Of a stretch of 64,000 bases of DNA, positions 13,501 to 22,700 are shown in pieces. The stretch spans positions 1,548,001-1,612,000 of the forward strand of contig NC_134034.1 of the NCBI RefSeq assembly GCF_964204645.1, given 5' to 3'. The notes beneath the pieces are model-generated. The model worked only from the letters and a program-made list of their open reading frames with translations, had not been told where the DNA came from and searched no databases. The stretch is from Tubulanus polymorphus (Eukaryota > Nemertea > Palaeonemertea > Tubulaniformes > Tubulanidae). The position numbers and the translations under genes are program-made. Within the stretch, counting starts at the first letter, position 1; every line of letters starts with the position of its first letter.

Positions 13501-15493
13501 AGGATCCTGGACCCAGTTCCACAGTTCTGAGTTAAGATTTGACTCAGAGTTAACTCAATGAAAATGAACTAAATTTAACTCACAGTTAACTCTTACTCAT
13601 GACTGTGGAACTGGATCCAGTTTCACAAACTTGGATCCAGTTTCAATTCTAGACTCAATTCCACAGTCCTGATGTTAAGGGGTCCGTTCCCAATACAGTG
13701 TTAACAGTTTGAAAATACCAGTTTCTATTGCACGATACATTTCTTTGTTTTTATTCACGATATACTAGTTGCAATACCGCGAAGACGGTGACGTCAAATA
13801 TTTACCGGTCATTGAAGGAAAGGCAACATCAACAGCAGCGGCAACAACAGCACCAGCGAAACGGCGAGAAAAACGCTCGACGAAACAACGAGAAAAACGC
13901 TTTCTAACAACAAAAAAGAGAAATTACTTCAAGAAATTTGTAAGTGTTTCTTTAAAGTATAGTGTGAACGGATGGCTGTTGTTGTATAGGCCTTGGACGC
14001 ATAAACGATTCGGATGCTACACGATAGTTTGATGAAGAATGTATGAAAGGAGACCAATCTTTCAAAATCATCAGCAGAGCAGCCTCTCCTTTGTAAATAC
14101 TTGATCTGCCCCACCCATGTGTGAACTGGGCGTAGAAATTTTGTGGGTTAGATTTCTATGATAGCGTGTCGCGATGTTGTATATTTGCAGGTTTGTGAGA
14201 GTCGGTGGTGTAGCGTGATCAGGTGTAATATCGGGCGTATGGACAAGTCGGACAGTGTTCTCATACAACTCAGATCTAGACTATGGCTTCATACGTTGAT
14301 GATGGTAAGTACGCCTAAATGTTTTCCAACTTTTATTGACAGTAACCACCTAAAGTTCTCACTGAAGATAGAAATTGTTGTAATTTTATCTAAAGTGTTT
14401 TATTTTTAAAAGTTCAACGGTAATTTCGAGGAATTATGTAATTAGATTTGTAAGTTTTGTTACAGTTTTTTTTCTGATGGATCGTTTCAGAATGAACTGT
14501 ATGACGTAGTGATTCAGTCGGAGGGAGTGGCGCAAGTAATGGATGTTCCCTACGATATAAAACCAATCTCTTATTCCATTGATACATTCCAGGTACGTGA
14601 ACACTGCCACAAAATAACCAGATCCAGTTTCACAGTTGTGTGGATTTAATGCGACTCTGAATCCAGTTCCACAGTTGTGTGGGTTTAATTCGACTGTGAA
14701 TCCAGTTCCACAGTTATGTCGGTTGTATTTGACTCTGAATCCAGTTCCACAGTTGTGTGGGTTTCATTTGACTCTGAATCCAGTTCCACAGTTCTGTGGG
14801 TTGCATTTGACTGTGAATCCAGTTCCACAGTTGTGTGGGTTTAACTCAACTCTGAATCCAGTTCCACAGTTGTGTGGGTTTAATTTGACTCTGGATCCAG
14901 TTCCACAGTTGTGTGGGTTTAATTTGACTTTGGATCCAGTTCCACAGTTGTGTGGGTTTAATTTGACTCTGAATCCAGTTCCACAGTTGTGTGGGCTTAA
15001 TTTGATTTTGGATTCAGTTCCACAGTTGTGTGGGTTTAATTCGACTCTGAATCCAGTTCCACAGTTTTGTGGGTTTAATTTGACAATGAATCCAGTTCCA
15101 CAGTTGTATGGGTTTAATTTGACTCTGAATGTCTTTATTTTGTGATAGGTTAGCACATACGCCACAGCAGGCAACATGACAACTGATGACTATCGAGTGC
15201 CACTATGGGTGATAGCTTTAGGAGTAGCTCTGGGTCTTCTAGCCCTCATTCTTATCAGCATCATGCTCTGGAAGGTGAGAAGCTGGTGAATGTATTTAAG
15301 ACAATACAATTTTTGGACCTGACAAAATATGGCGTCAATGAAGGCAGATATTAATCTATATTTGATTTAATTTTTCCAGTGCGGTTTCTTCAAACGCCAG
15401 AAAGCGGAGAATTTAGACAATACGGATATGATGCCTCCTCCTCATAAAGCGGATCTATACCATTACACCGATCACGACGGAAGCGAAGTCTGA
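4592..15493 (+). CDS. Integrin alpha subunit (PS2 / alpha-V / alpha-5 type), 23 exons, 5' end missing
   Basis: Exons: 4592-4640, 4779-4868, 5832-5876, 6043-6140, 6360-6412, 6803-6902, 7042-7156, 7859-7950, 8417-8553, 8803-8907, 9284-9339, 9617-9768, 9996-10136, 10237-10304, 10628-10775, 11736-11905, 12388-12477, 13029-13314, 13769-13939, 14191-14304, 14491-14592, 15149-15274, 15380-15493. All phases join, giving 873 codons plus stop; about 200 N-terminal residues are missing. The protein is a cell-surface adhesion receptor that pairs with an integrin beta chain. It shows FG-GAP propeller blades ([14 protein letters not shown]) with Ca-binding loops [18 protein letters not shown] and DLDDNHYPD, then thigh/calf domains, two basic cleavage sites (RREKR, REKR) for heavy/light chain processing, a membrane helix ([18 protein letters not shown]) and the cytoplasmic KCGFFKR motif. 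There is no inserted I domain. The WFWQGQL blade resembles the RGD-binding group; that subtype is an inference. The exon ending at 12477 uses a GC donor. Confidence 0.95.
4955..5775 (+). repeat. 57-bp minisatellite, about 14 units, in an integrin intron
   Basis: About 14 near-identical 57-bp units lie in tandem. Each carries the perfect 16-bp palindrome TTATCCCTAGGGATAA (a few units vary) followed by a conserved segment reading CCTTAACCTGGACC. The period is 19 codons and no unit contains a stop in the frame of the flanking exons, so the array is an open frame with the repeated peptide [19 protein letters not shown]. It fills most of the 963-bp intron between the exons ending at 4868 and starting at 5832. 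Confidence 0.95.
7248..7740. mobile_element. Inverted-repeat element (AAGTCCCACA termini) carrying a 29-bp minisatellite
   Basis: AAGTCCCACA at 7248-7257 is mirrored by TGTGGGACTT at 7731-7740. Just inside lie CCGAATTTTCGG and a partly matching inverted copy. Between them, 7335-7630 is a tandem array of about ten 29-bp units (TTTAGAACCATTTAAAGGAA and variants). The same terminal and subterminal motifs recur without the array at 47878-48025, so this is a dispersed non-autonomous family. It lies in the intron between exons ending at 7156 and starting at 7859. Confidence 0.7.
8957..9220. mobile_element. MITE-like palindromic repeats in an integrin intron
   Basis: The left arm reads GGCTGGCTGCATAGTCATGA and further in TAAGACCAGTCTAAG; the right arm has the inverted equivalents CTTAGACTGGTCTTA and CATGAATGTGCAACTAGCCC. 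A second palindrome centre (TGTGCAACTGGCTCCTGTCGCACAGTC) lies near 9070-9110, so two related elements may be joined. A related stretch follows the gene at about 15780-16108. Confidence 0.5.
9785..9962. repeat. Two tandem units of a dispersed repeat (GGATCCACCAGGTGTC)
   Basis: Two units of about 80 bp share AGTAGGGCAT, CTACTGCGGCAA, GGATTCCAC and GTGAGGATCCACCAGGTGTC. The same words recur at about 22190-22300 in an intron of the M6PR-like gene, showing a dispersed repeat family. I cannot assign it to a class. Confidence 0.6.
10328..10545. repeat. Inverted ATGACATCAT repeats (dispersed family)
   Basis: AAATCCCCCTATGACATCAT at 10331-10350 is mirrored by ATGATGTCATAGGGGATT at 10435-10452. A second pair (CATAAATCCCCCTGTGACGTC / GATGACGTCACAGTGGGG) overlaps it. 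The family recurs near 9350-9500 and as a tandem array at 21430-21760. Confidence 0.6.
11142..11304 (+). ncRNA. RNU1: U1 spliceosomal snRNA, inside an integrin intron, same strand
   Basis: The 163-nt stretch begins ATACTTACCTGGC, whose ACTTACCTG pairs with 5' splice sites. It keeps the loop II motif ATTGCAC (U1A/SNF site), a stem III hairpin (CTCCCCAAATGTGGGAG), an Sm-like site AATTTCTGG at 11265-11273, and the final stem-loop (GGGGGACTGCGTTCGCGC). Length and order match U1. Loop I reads GATCTGGAAG where animal U1 RNAs generally have GATCAYGAAG, so the U1-70K site is altered. TATATATAA lies at 11111-11119, about 23-31 bases upstream; this could be a TATA box, which would be unusual for a vertebrate-type U1 promoter. 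It is nested in the intron between exons ending at 10775 and starting at 11736. It could be a functional variant or a well-preserved pseudogene. Confidence 0.93.
11955..12268. repeat. 96-bp tandem repeat, about three units, in an integrin intron
   Basis: Three units of 96 bp share GAGTTAACCCAACGGTTAAA, GACCAGTCTGTAAAACC and CGGTTAATTTAGATACC. Each unit contains inverted GGTTAAAGGTA / TACCTTTAACC, so it looks like an amplified palindromic element. On the minus strand the period leaves a 100-codon open frame with a 32-residue repeat, which I treat as spurious. Confidence 0.85.
13320..13520. repeat. Degenerate CCAGTTCCACAG repeats
   Basis: At least eight imperfect copies of CCAGTTCCACAG at irregular 25-40 bp spacing lead directly into the MITE at 13507. 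The word is the terminal repeat of that MITE and the core of the minisatellite at 14605-15130. Confidence 0.6.
13507..13620. mobile_element. MITE of 114 bp with CCAGTTCCACAG inverted ends
   Basis: CTGGACCCAGTTCCACAG at 13507-13524 is mirrored by CTGTGGAACTGGATCCAG at 13603-13620. The interior has TTCTGAGTTAA, AAAATGAACT and TTAACTCACAGTTAACT. A second copy with the same ends and interior lies at 49627-49742, inside a TLR gene relic. It lies in the intron between exons ending at 13314 and starting at 13769. Confidence 0.8.
14605..15130. repeat. 39-bp minisatellite, about 13 units, built on CCAGTTCCACAG
   Basis: About 13 units of 39 bp share ATCCAGTTCCACAGTTGTGT and GGGTTTAATTTGACTCTGA. The period is 13 codons and both strands stay open (169 and 137 codons), but the plus frame is not continuous with the exon ending at 14592. 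It ends just before the acceptor at 15148. Confidence 0.95.
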
Positions 15494-18470
15494 TCGACTG
15501 ATCATCGTTAGTTTCCTCTAACACCGTTCAAATCGTTTGATATACGCACAAAGAGTGAAAGCCCTGGGCTCCGGGTCATCGGCGAATTGTTTTGAACGCC
15601 AAAATTGTGGTTTTGGACTTATTTTGAAGGACTGGCTGGCGTTGATCTGGTAGCCTACTAGTGGGTCGCTTAATCCAGGGTCCTTGAAAGTGAAAAATAG
15701 AATCGCGATGCATTTAGACTGTGAGTGGTGGTGGTGGATATGTGGTGTGTCAGTGAAGTCCTTATGGGCATGAAATCAGGGCCCAGTGGAACAGTCGTGA
15801 CTTAACAAAGTCCAATTTAAGTTGTTTACTGATTACTTTGAACAGAAATATGAACGATATTACTGTGGGTCTTGCTGTTAGTTATTGATTGATTAGAACA
15901 TTTTCGTTCATATTTGAATGAAACGTTCTGAAAAAATTCAATTTGTTACTGGGGTATGCAGCCATGTGGGTTGTTAGAATGGTTATAGAACTAAATTGTG
16001 CCTAGACCGGTCTTTACCTTGTTAGATAGCACTAAAACAAGACTGGGTTTAAGTTATTAGATTAGTAAGAGAACTAAGTAATCAAAGCCACGCGATTGTG
16101 CAACCCTATGATTCGTTTTCCGGGCTCACAGTGAGCTGGTTACAAAGTCATTCAAAAGCGGATATGAAATTGCTTTTTAAGTCCAAGCTAAGCATGAAGC
16201 TTGAATCATAAGATCGTTGCGAAATTGAATGCCGAATAAATTCTAACTAGAAGAGTTTCAATTCTCTAAACCTCTACGGCACTGCGCATATCGTGTTATG
16301 AAGACTGGTTACCGCTCAAATTTATCAAAGCATTTATTCAGCCAATCGGAAGCCTTGTATGATCAACGTATGATCTGATTGGCTACGAAGCCCGGATGGA
16401 CAAAAGTTAGATTTATATATAAGCAAATAAAACGTAAGAAAATAATATCCCAGGAAATATTAACCCAGAAACTTGGAGTTGACTAGTGACGCCTAGCAAT
16501 TCTATGAGCCTGAAAATTCTAAAGCTGGCTGGAATATTGAATCTACGTCACTACTCGTTATTAGTTTGTCTCCGTAGAACTCTGGGATTTCTCTTCAAAT
16601 TTATGACAAACATTCACTTGTCTTAGAAACAAAATAGTCCGTTATAGGTTAGTGACACTCACTTGTCTTATAGTATACTATAGAATAGAATATCTAGCGT
16701 GTAATTAATTTATTTAGTAAATTAGATGAATACAAGATGTAATTATTTGGGTTTTTGTTTAACTGATTCGGAGTCATTTCAAATGTTGATAATATCTATC
16801 AAAGTATAATAATATATATCATGAATATTCTAGAGTATTTTGTGTGGGAACATTTTTTCCAGCCTGTCGAATATATCAATCATGTATTAATAGTTTATAT
16901 TGATAATATATCAGAACTCTCATTTCATTCTGCGGGTACTTGAAACGATAATGATAATGATAATGATAATGTGTGCATAATATAATGTATGTAAATATGT
17001 AACGTATTTTTATGAAAGAAAAACGGAATAAAAAAAAACTACTTATTATAAAATCGACGACAGTTTTTGTTTTAATTTCGAGCTTCCGATCAATGTCGTC
17101 GTCACCGTCGTTTGAGGTACAAAGCTTGAGTATTCTGCATGCAGAGAGTCGTTGACTAAATGATTTTTTTATATATTTTTTCTGGGTACCGGTATCTGAT
17201 CTATATGGCTTGGTCTTGAATCAAACCCGCATCTCATCCGCGTCAGGTATTAGATAAATATTTTCTTGTCATTATTCCCACAATCCAGGAATTCAATATA
17301 AAGGGCAGATATCATATAAGAGCAATATTTCACCGAAGAATAATAGTTTGTTAACACAGAAAAATTCAGGTAGATTTGTTTCACACTAAAATGGCTTCCC
17401 TAGTCTAGTCTCGAAGAACCAGTACAAGTCATTTTGATCATTCAAAAATTCTTCATTATGATATCAGGTGATATTTTTATCGTGCAGAGTTTAGGACTTG
17501 GGATCGAGGGCTCGAAGAAAACTGAACACCCCGGCTGGCCCTACCCCCGTGGCCAATCTCAAGCCTCAAACCCTACAAACAATTCCGGTCCTTTTTTCTT
17601 GAGTAGCCGAAGTCGAAATATTCGGTACCGTATTTATTTATCCGTGCATATTGGGCTATACCTCACCGCATAAAAGCCGGTAAAGTCTGGAGTTGAGATT
17701 ACTTCGAGGCAGATTGACGGTGCAAAACTTTTTACATGAGCCGAGGTTTTAGGCCTAAATTTTGACTCTCGTCGTGGCAAAAAATCTGCCCTCATTCATC
17801 TAATTTCACGAAAAACAAGGCATTCATTGCTTTTGATTTAAAACGCTTCCGAAAAGGATATTAAACATTGGTAAAATCGTAGTCTGATTCAGAAGAAAAG
17901 ACCAGGGGTCGGATGAATGTGAAATGAACTGGGCAGAAATAAGGAACCATCTTGGATTTTCTAGAATTTGAAGCGCGCGGTCTGGTCACTTTACGGCCCG
18001 ATTCAACCCATCATTTCAACACAAAGACACGAATAAAATGCATCATTTACTAAAACACAGTCTCTATTTTAATGTTATGTAAGATTCAGAATTGATTCGT
18101 ACGATTTTAAGCTTAAATTTGTTCTGAATCGAAGAAGTGAAACGGGCCGATCGAAAAACTGAACTTCAGCGCGATATTTCCGCATCTGAAATGGCGAATT
18201 CTGACAATTTTAAAAAACCAATTCCTAAATTCGAATCCGTACTTTCGATTCGATTCGACATTGAATCGCTGTAAGTATAGGAAAAGGGCATAGAATAAGC
18301 TTGAAAAGGTTGTAGGAGTCATTTTTAGATTCGGAGCGGGCGTTATTTTGATCGTATCCGCGCAGCGCACACATCGAAGTCGGTAATCGGGGAATTTCAG
18401 TAGAGCGCGCTGCGGCTCGGATTCATTCCGCATTTGTCTCTGGACTGGAAAACTTAAAGAATTCTTCATC
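15494..18470. other. Integrin 3' UTR and intergenic DNA before the H1 gene
   Basis: The integrin 3' UTR may run to an AATAAA near 17027 (another lies near 16424). About 15780-16108 holds repeats related to the MITE-like unit at 8957 (GTCGTGACTTAA, CTAGACCGGTCTT, GTGCAACCC). A short (AATGAT)n tract lies near 16948. The H1 promoter should be in the last few hundred bases; I see no convincing TATA box. No coding exon is supported. Confidence 0.5.
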
Positions 18471-19307
18471 ATGCCAAGTCAACGTTCAACCCGCTCGAGA
18501 TCCCGATCGCGTTCCCGCTCGCCGACTAAGAGACGCTCGACGTCCAGGTCGCCGACGAAGAAGGCCGTCAAGAAAGCCGCGTCGCCGAAAAGACGAACTT
18601 CACCGCGCCGATCACCGAGAAGATCCGTCTCGCCCAGACGTCCGGCGTCGCCACGTCGATCTCCCAGAAGATCCGTATCGCCACCGAAGCGAAAAGCGTC
18701 TCCGAAACGTAAAGCCTCGCCGAAACGTAAAGCGTCACCGAAGCGCAAGTCGTCGCCGAAACGAAAAGCGTCGCCGAAAAGGAAGAGATCGCCGACCAGG
18801 AAGGCACGCGGAAAGAAGACTGGTCCAAGTACTCTGTCGATGGTCGTAGCCGCTATCAAGGCGTTGAAAGATCGCAAAGGCGCCTCTTACGCCGGTATCA
18901 AGAAATGGATTATGGCTAATCACCCGGGCGCGAATACCAGCCGGCTACCGGGCATGCTGAAATTAGCCATCGCTCGAGGCCTGAAGACCGGAGCTATCGT
19001 TCGACCGAAAGGCTCGACTGCCACCGGCGCTACTGGAAGATTCCGCATCGGAAAAGAACCGAAACCGGCCAAGAAAAAACCAGCAAAGAAAGCCGCCAAG
19101 AAGGCCAAGAAACCGAAAGCGAAGAAGGCCAAGAAACCGAAGAAAAAGACCGCGGCCAAGAAAGTGAAGAAGGCGAAATCTCCGAAAAAGGCGAAGAAGT
19201 CTGCGGCAGCTAAGAAAAAACCGGCAGCGAAGAAACCAGTGAAGAAAGTCGTGGCTAAGAAGGTGAAGAGGGCAGCTCCGAAAAAGAAGGCAGCAGCTAA
19301 GAAATAA
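18471..19307 (+). CDS. Histone H1, sperm / protamine-like type, intronless
   Basis: A 278-residue linker histone. Residues 1-118 are an arginine- and lysine-rich arm made of SRSRSRS, SPTKR, SPRR and SPKRKA repeats. Residues 119-197 are the winged-helix globular domain (GPSTLSMVVAAIKALKDRKG, IKKWIMANHPG, LKTGAIVRPKG, GATGRFRIG). The rest is a lysine/alanine tail (AKKPKAKKAKKPKKK). The protein binds the nucleosome dyad and linker DNA and compacts chromatin. The SPKR-rich N-terminal arm is typical of sperm H1 of sea urchins and protamine-like proteins of molluscs, so a role in sperm chromatin is inferred. The first Met follows an in-frame stop-rich region and gives a complete family-length protein. 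A histone stem-loop lies 35 bases after the stop, indicating a replication-type, non-polyadenylated mRNA. Confidence 0.95.
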   Translation: MPSQRSTRSRSRSRSRSPTKRRSTSRSPTKKAVKKAASPKRRTSPRRSPRRSVSPRRPASPRRSPRRSVSPPKRKASPKRKASPKRKASPKRKSSPKRKASPKRKRSPTRKARGKKTGPSTLSMVVAAIKALKDRKGASYAGIKKWIMANHPGANTSRLPGMLKLAIARGLKTGAIVRPKGSTATGATGRFRIGKEPKPAKKKPAKKAAKKAKKPKAKKAKKPKKKTAAKKVKKAKSPKKAKKSAAAKKKPAAKKPVKKVVAKKVKRAAPKKKAAAKK

Positions 19308-19341
19308 GAACTTCGAATCGTAGATCGAAAGATAACCTATC

Positions 19342-19357
19342 GGCCCTTGTCAGGGCC
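19342..19357 (+). terminator. Histone mRNA 3' stem-loop of the H1 gene
   Basis: GGCCCTTGTCAGGGCC forms a six-pair stem with a four-base loop and is followed by ACC, the standard replication-dependent histone 3' end. A purine-rich CAAGAAATAG at 19370-19379 matches the histone downstream element that pairs with U7 snRNA. The mRNA end should fall between the two. Confidence 0.9.
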
Positions 19358-19780
19358 ACCCTATATGTACAAGAAATAGCCAGTTAATACGAACCAAAGC
19401 CAAGCTAGCTTCAAAATATTACAGAACGTTTTTTACTGAAAGATTTTTAAAATATTGAAAATCAGAAGCCAGATTTAAATAGCGAAACATTCAACAACCA
19501 ACCTCATTCATAATTCCCACACGACATCTTTTAAACATAAATAACTGAGGATCATATCCGAGTTTGAAGCTAAATATAAAACTTTCATTTCTCATAAAAG
19601 TTTCTGAAATTCAAACACCACGAGGCTCGAGGGCACGATCGAATAGATTAGAATGATGAAATTCCAGGTATTTTTGGGGTTCGATCCGTTTGAACTACCC
19701 CGCGTTCGGCATTTCAATACAAATCAAATCCGTGAGCAATAAACTAGCATTTGTCGGATGCGAATTAAACTGTAGCCGTG

Positions 19781-22700
19781 ATGTCGTTGCCGGAGACGCC
19801 ACTTTCGTTTATTTACCCAATATTGATATTTCTAACCGCATTGAGTTCGTGCTCGACGGAGACATGCGTTAAGGTTGCGAACTCGGATTGCTCTTGTTCG
19901 AACAGTCGGGGTGTCATTGACTTGAAACCGCTCGATACCGGCAATAAACCCATGTGAGTTAGTAATAAAATCTTGATTGAATTGATCAACGTCAATCCAT
20001 TCGCATTATTCGTCCAAGTTTTTGTTGGTTGTCGAAAATTTGGGGACAAAATTTCGAGTTAGACTTGGCACGTTCGTTTCCAAGATAGCAAAGTTCGGTA
20101 AAAGTGCAGATCCGCTCCTCTCCGCATAAACGGTTCAATCAATTACATGAAATATAATTGTTTCAGACTCATCAAAATGTCATCAGCAATTCAGTAGGCC
20201 TACATTGAAATTGGTTAATTTAAAGATATCTTCACTAGAGAGAGTAGAAAGATTTAGCCTGGATTCTGTCATTCAGCAGATTGCGTCAACCACGAGAGGT
20301 GCGCATCTGCACTTTTACCCAAAGTTCATTTTCAGAATAGAGAAAAGGGTAAAAGTACAGATCCCATGGGCATCCCCAGGATTTTTTTTGGGGGGGGGGT
20401 TCGTTTTTTTTCAAAATTTTTGAACATTTCTTGCAAGCAGGCGCGTTCTGGGACAATCTGAGACCGATAGGTAGACTGGTTCCAGTTTATAGATAGACTG
20501 GTTTCCATTTACTTTGAATGTATCGATTTTATTTTGCTAATTCAGCAATTGCAAAAAGGGGATTCGTTCGAACTACCGAATCTCCCCTAGAGACGCCCAT
20601 GGATCCGCACCTCTTGTGATTGACGCAATCTACTGAGTTACAAATCACGGTTCTAGCTTCAGAATCACGGAATACAATGCAGTGATTTATGATATCTTAT
20701 GATATCTTCACTAGAAAGTAGATTTTTGTCCAGGTTATTATCTCTGAATTGTGACGATCTTTCAATAGCCCTATTGGATTAGGAAATCTAAAGTGAAGAT
20801 TTGTCTAGAGTGTTTGCTGAAACGATGTGAGGGTAATCAGTGCATAAAACTAATCAAATTTTTGTCGACTATCACCAGGGCTATTAGCCAAATTGTCTGA
20901 TATATTTGTTGAAATTGACAAGATTTTTATTTTTCTTCCACAAATTGAGTGGTTCATGAAACATTGTTTCAGCAAATATTCTAAACAAATCTTCACTTTA
21001 GATTGACCCATCCGATATGGTGTCTGGTTCAAAAATCGTGACGGTGATATTTAAAAACAGCGATATTTAATGTAATTGATTGAACCATTTACGAGAGGTG
21101 CGGATCTGCACTTTTACCGAGAAAAGAACTAAAATATGATTGAAGCGGCCCGTAGATAGTTTGTAATCCGCAGAGAGCTTTCTTACTGTGAAACGACAGT
21201 TTTAAAAATGATGGTGGCTAAATTAATACTCTTCATCACTTGATTTAGTATTTAATTTCATTGTAGTTTTACAGTGCAGGACAAAAGTGGTTCTGACACT
21301 TATGACTATACGTTTAATCCATGTTCGCCATACACTCTCACATCATCCACCGGCTGCTCGCAAGTTCTGGTAAGTAAAATTCATATTGAACGACAACAAA
21401 TTGATCCTGATCTTCGGACGATAGGTAGGTAATTTCATGACATCTTAGGGAGATTTATGTAAGCGGACATCTCTCTTAGAAGTGTCTACAAATCAAATCG
21501 CTAGTAGACAATTTGATGATGTCATAGGGGGATTTATGGAGGCAGGCATCTCTCTTAGAAGTGTCTACAAATCAAATCACTAGTAGACAATTTGATGATG
21601 TCATAGGGAGATTATGGAGGCAGACATCTCTTAGAAGTGTCTACAAATCAAATCACTAGTAGACAATTTGATGATGTCATAGGGAGATTATGGAGGCAGA
21701 CATAATTTTCTAAAAGGGCCTATAGATCAAATCATGATTAGACAATTAAATGATGTCATAGACGAATTTATGATCCTTTCCGAGAGGATCTACATCCTCG
21801 ATTTGATGATGTCAAAGGGGTATAAGAATGTTTATACACCCGCTATTGTTGTACACTATTTGCAGGGTTGTCAAAATTCCGCTTCAATTGCCTACCCGCT
21901 AGCTAGTGTCAAGTCAATGGTTGTACAAGGAGCAGTTGAAAATAAGACGTTAACTTTTCTTTATGATGCTAATTCTAACGATGGACATAGGTTTGAGTTT
22001 TTTGTTTTCACCCTTCGCACTCCCTACCTACCTATCTCAACCTCTTTTTCTGTAATGGTACAGATTTTTAATGCTTTATTTCTTACGAAACATTATTTCT
22101 TACGAAAAATGATTCAATGTATATTATCAATCCAATTGAGTCAATGAGCTAAATCAGAGAGGCTTAGTGCTCCAATGCTTACCGCTGCAATGGATGATTC
22201 CACTTGTGGAAAGTGGGGATCCACCAGGTGTCGCTAGTGTGTACAGTTGGGCATCAACTATACTGCGGCAATATATAGGATTCCACTTGGCAAATGAAGA
22301 TCTTCCATGTGGGGCTTAGGCCTATTCGGTCTTTTGTGCTTCAATTTTTTGTGCGAAATTTCGTTTAAAAACTCCTTTTCTTTAAAGTAAATAGACTGTA
22401 AATAGACTTTCGATGTGATTTTAAAACGAAGCAATGCCCGGGCCCCCTTTAAATCCATCCCCTGCTATTTGAAATCTAAATTTTTCGTTTTGTTTGACAG
22501 GGCTGCCAACGTCCATTAGGCAGTATTAACACAGTGTATCTATTGGGTAGATCTCTAGTATCAATGAGCGGCTCGTTGGAAGATGCAAATCTGGAATGGC
22601 TTTATTTAGCTATAGAGGCCGCACCTCGCGCAATTGTCAAGTTTACTGAGAAAAAGAAATTTCCATTTTCTAGTACTACATAGTGCACTCTCCTTTCGTA

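Noticed and set aside
14636-15177. Overlapping open frames of 169 and 137 codons on both strands
   Set aside because: Both come from the 39-bp minisatellite, whose period is a multiple of three. Neither frame joins an integrin exon.
19690-19872. 60-codon frame overlapping the M6PR-like first exon
   Set aside because: A different frame (from 19781) gives a signal peptide and joins exon 2 in phase, so this one is a shadow.
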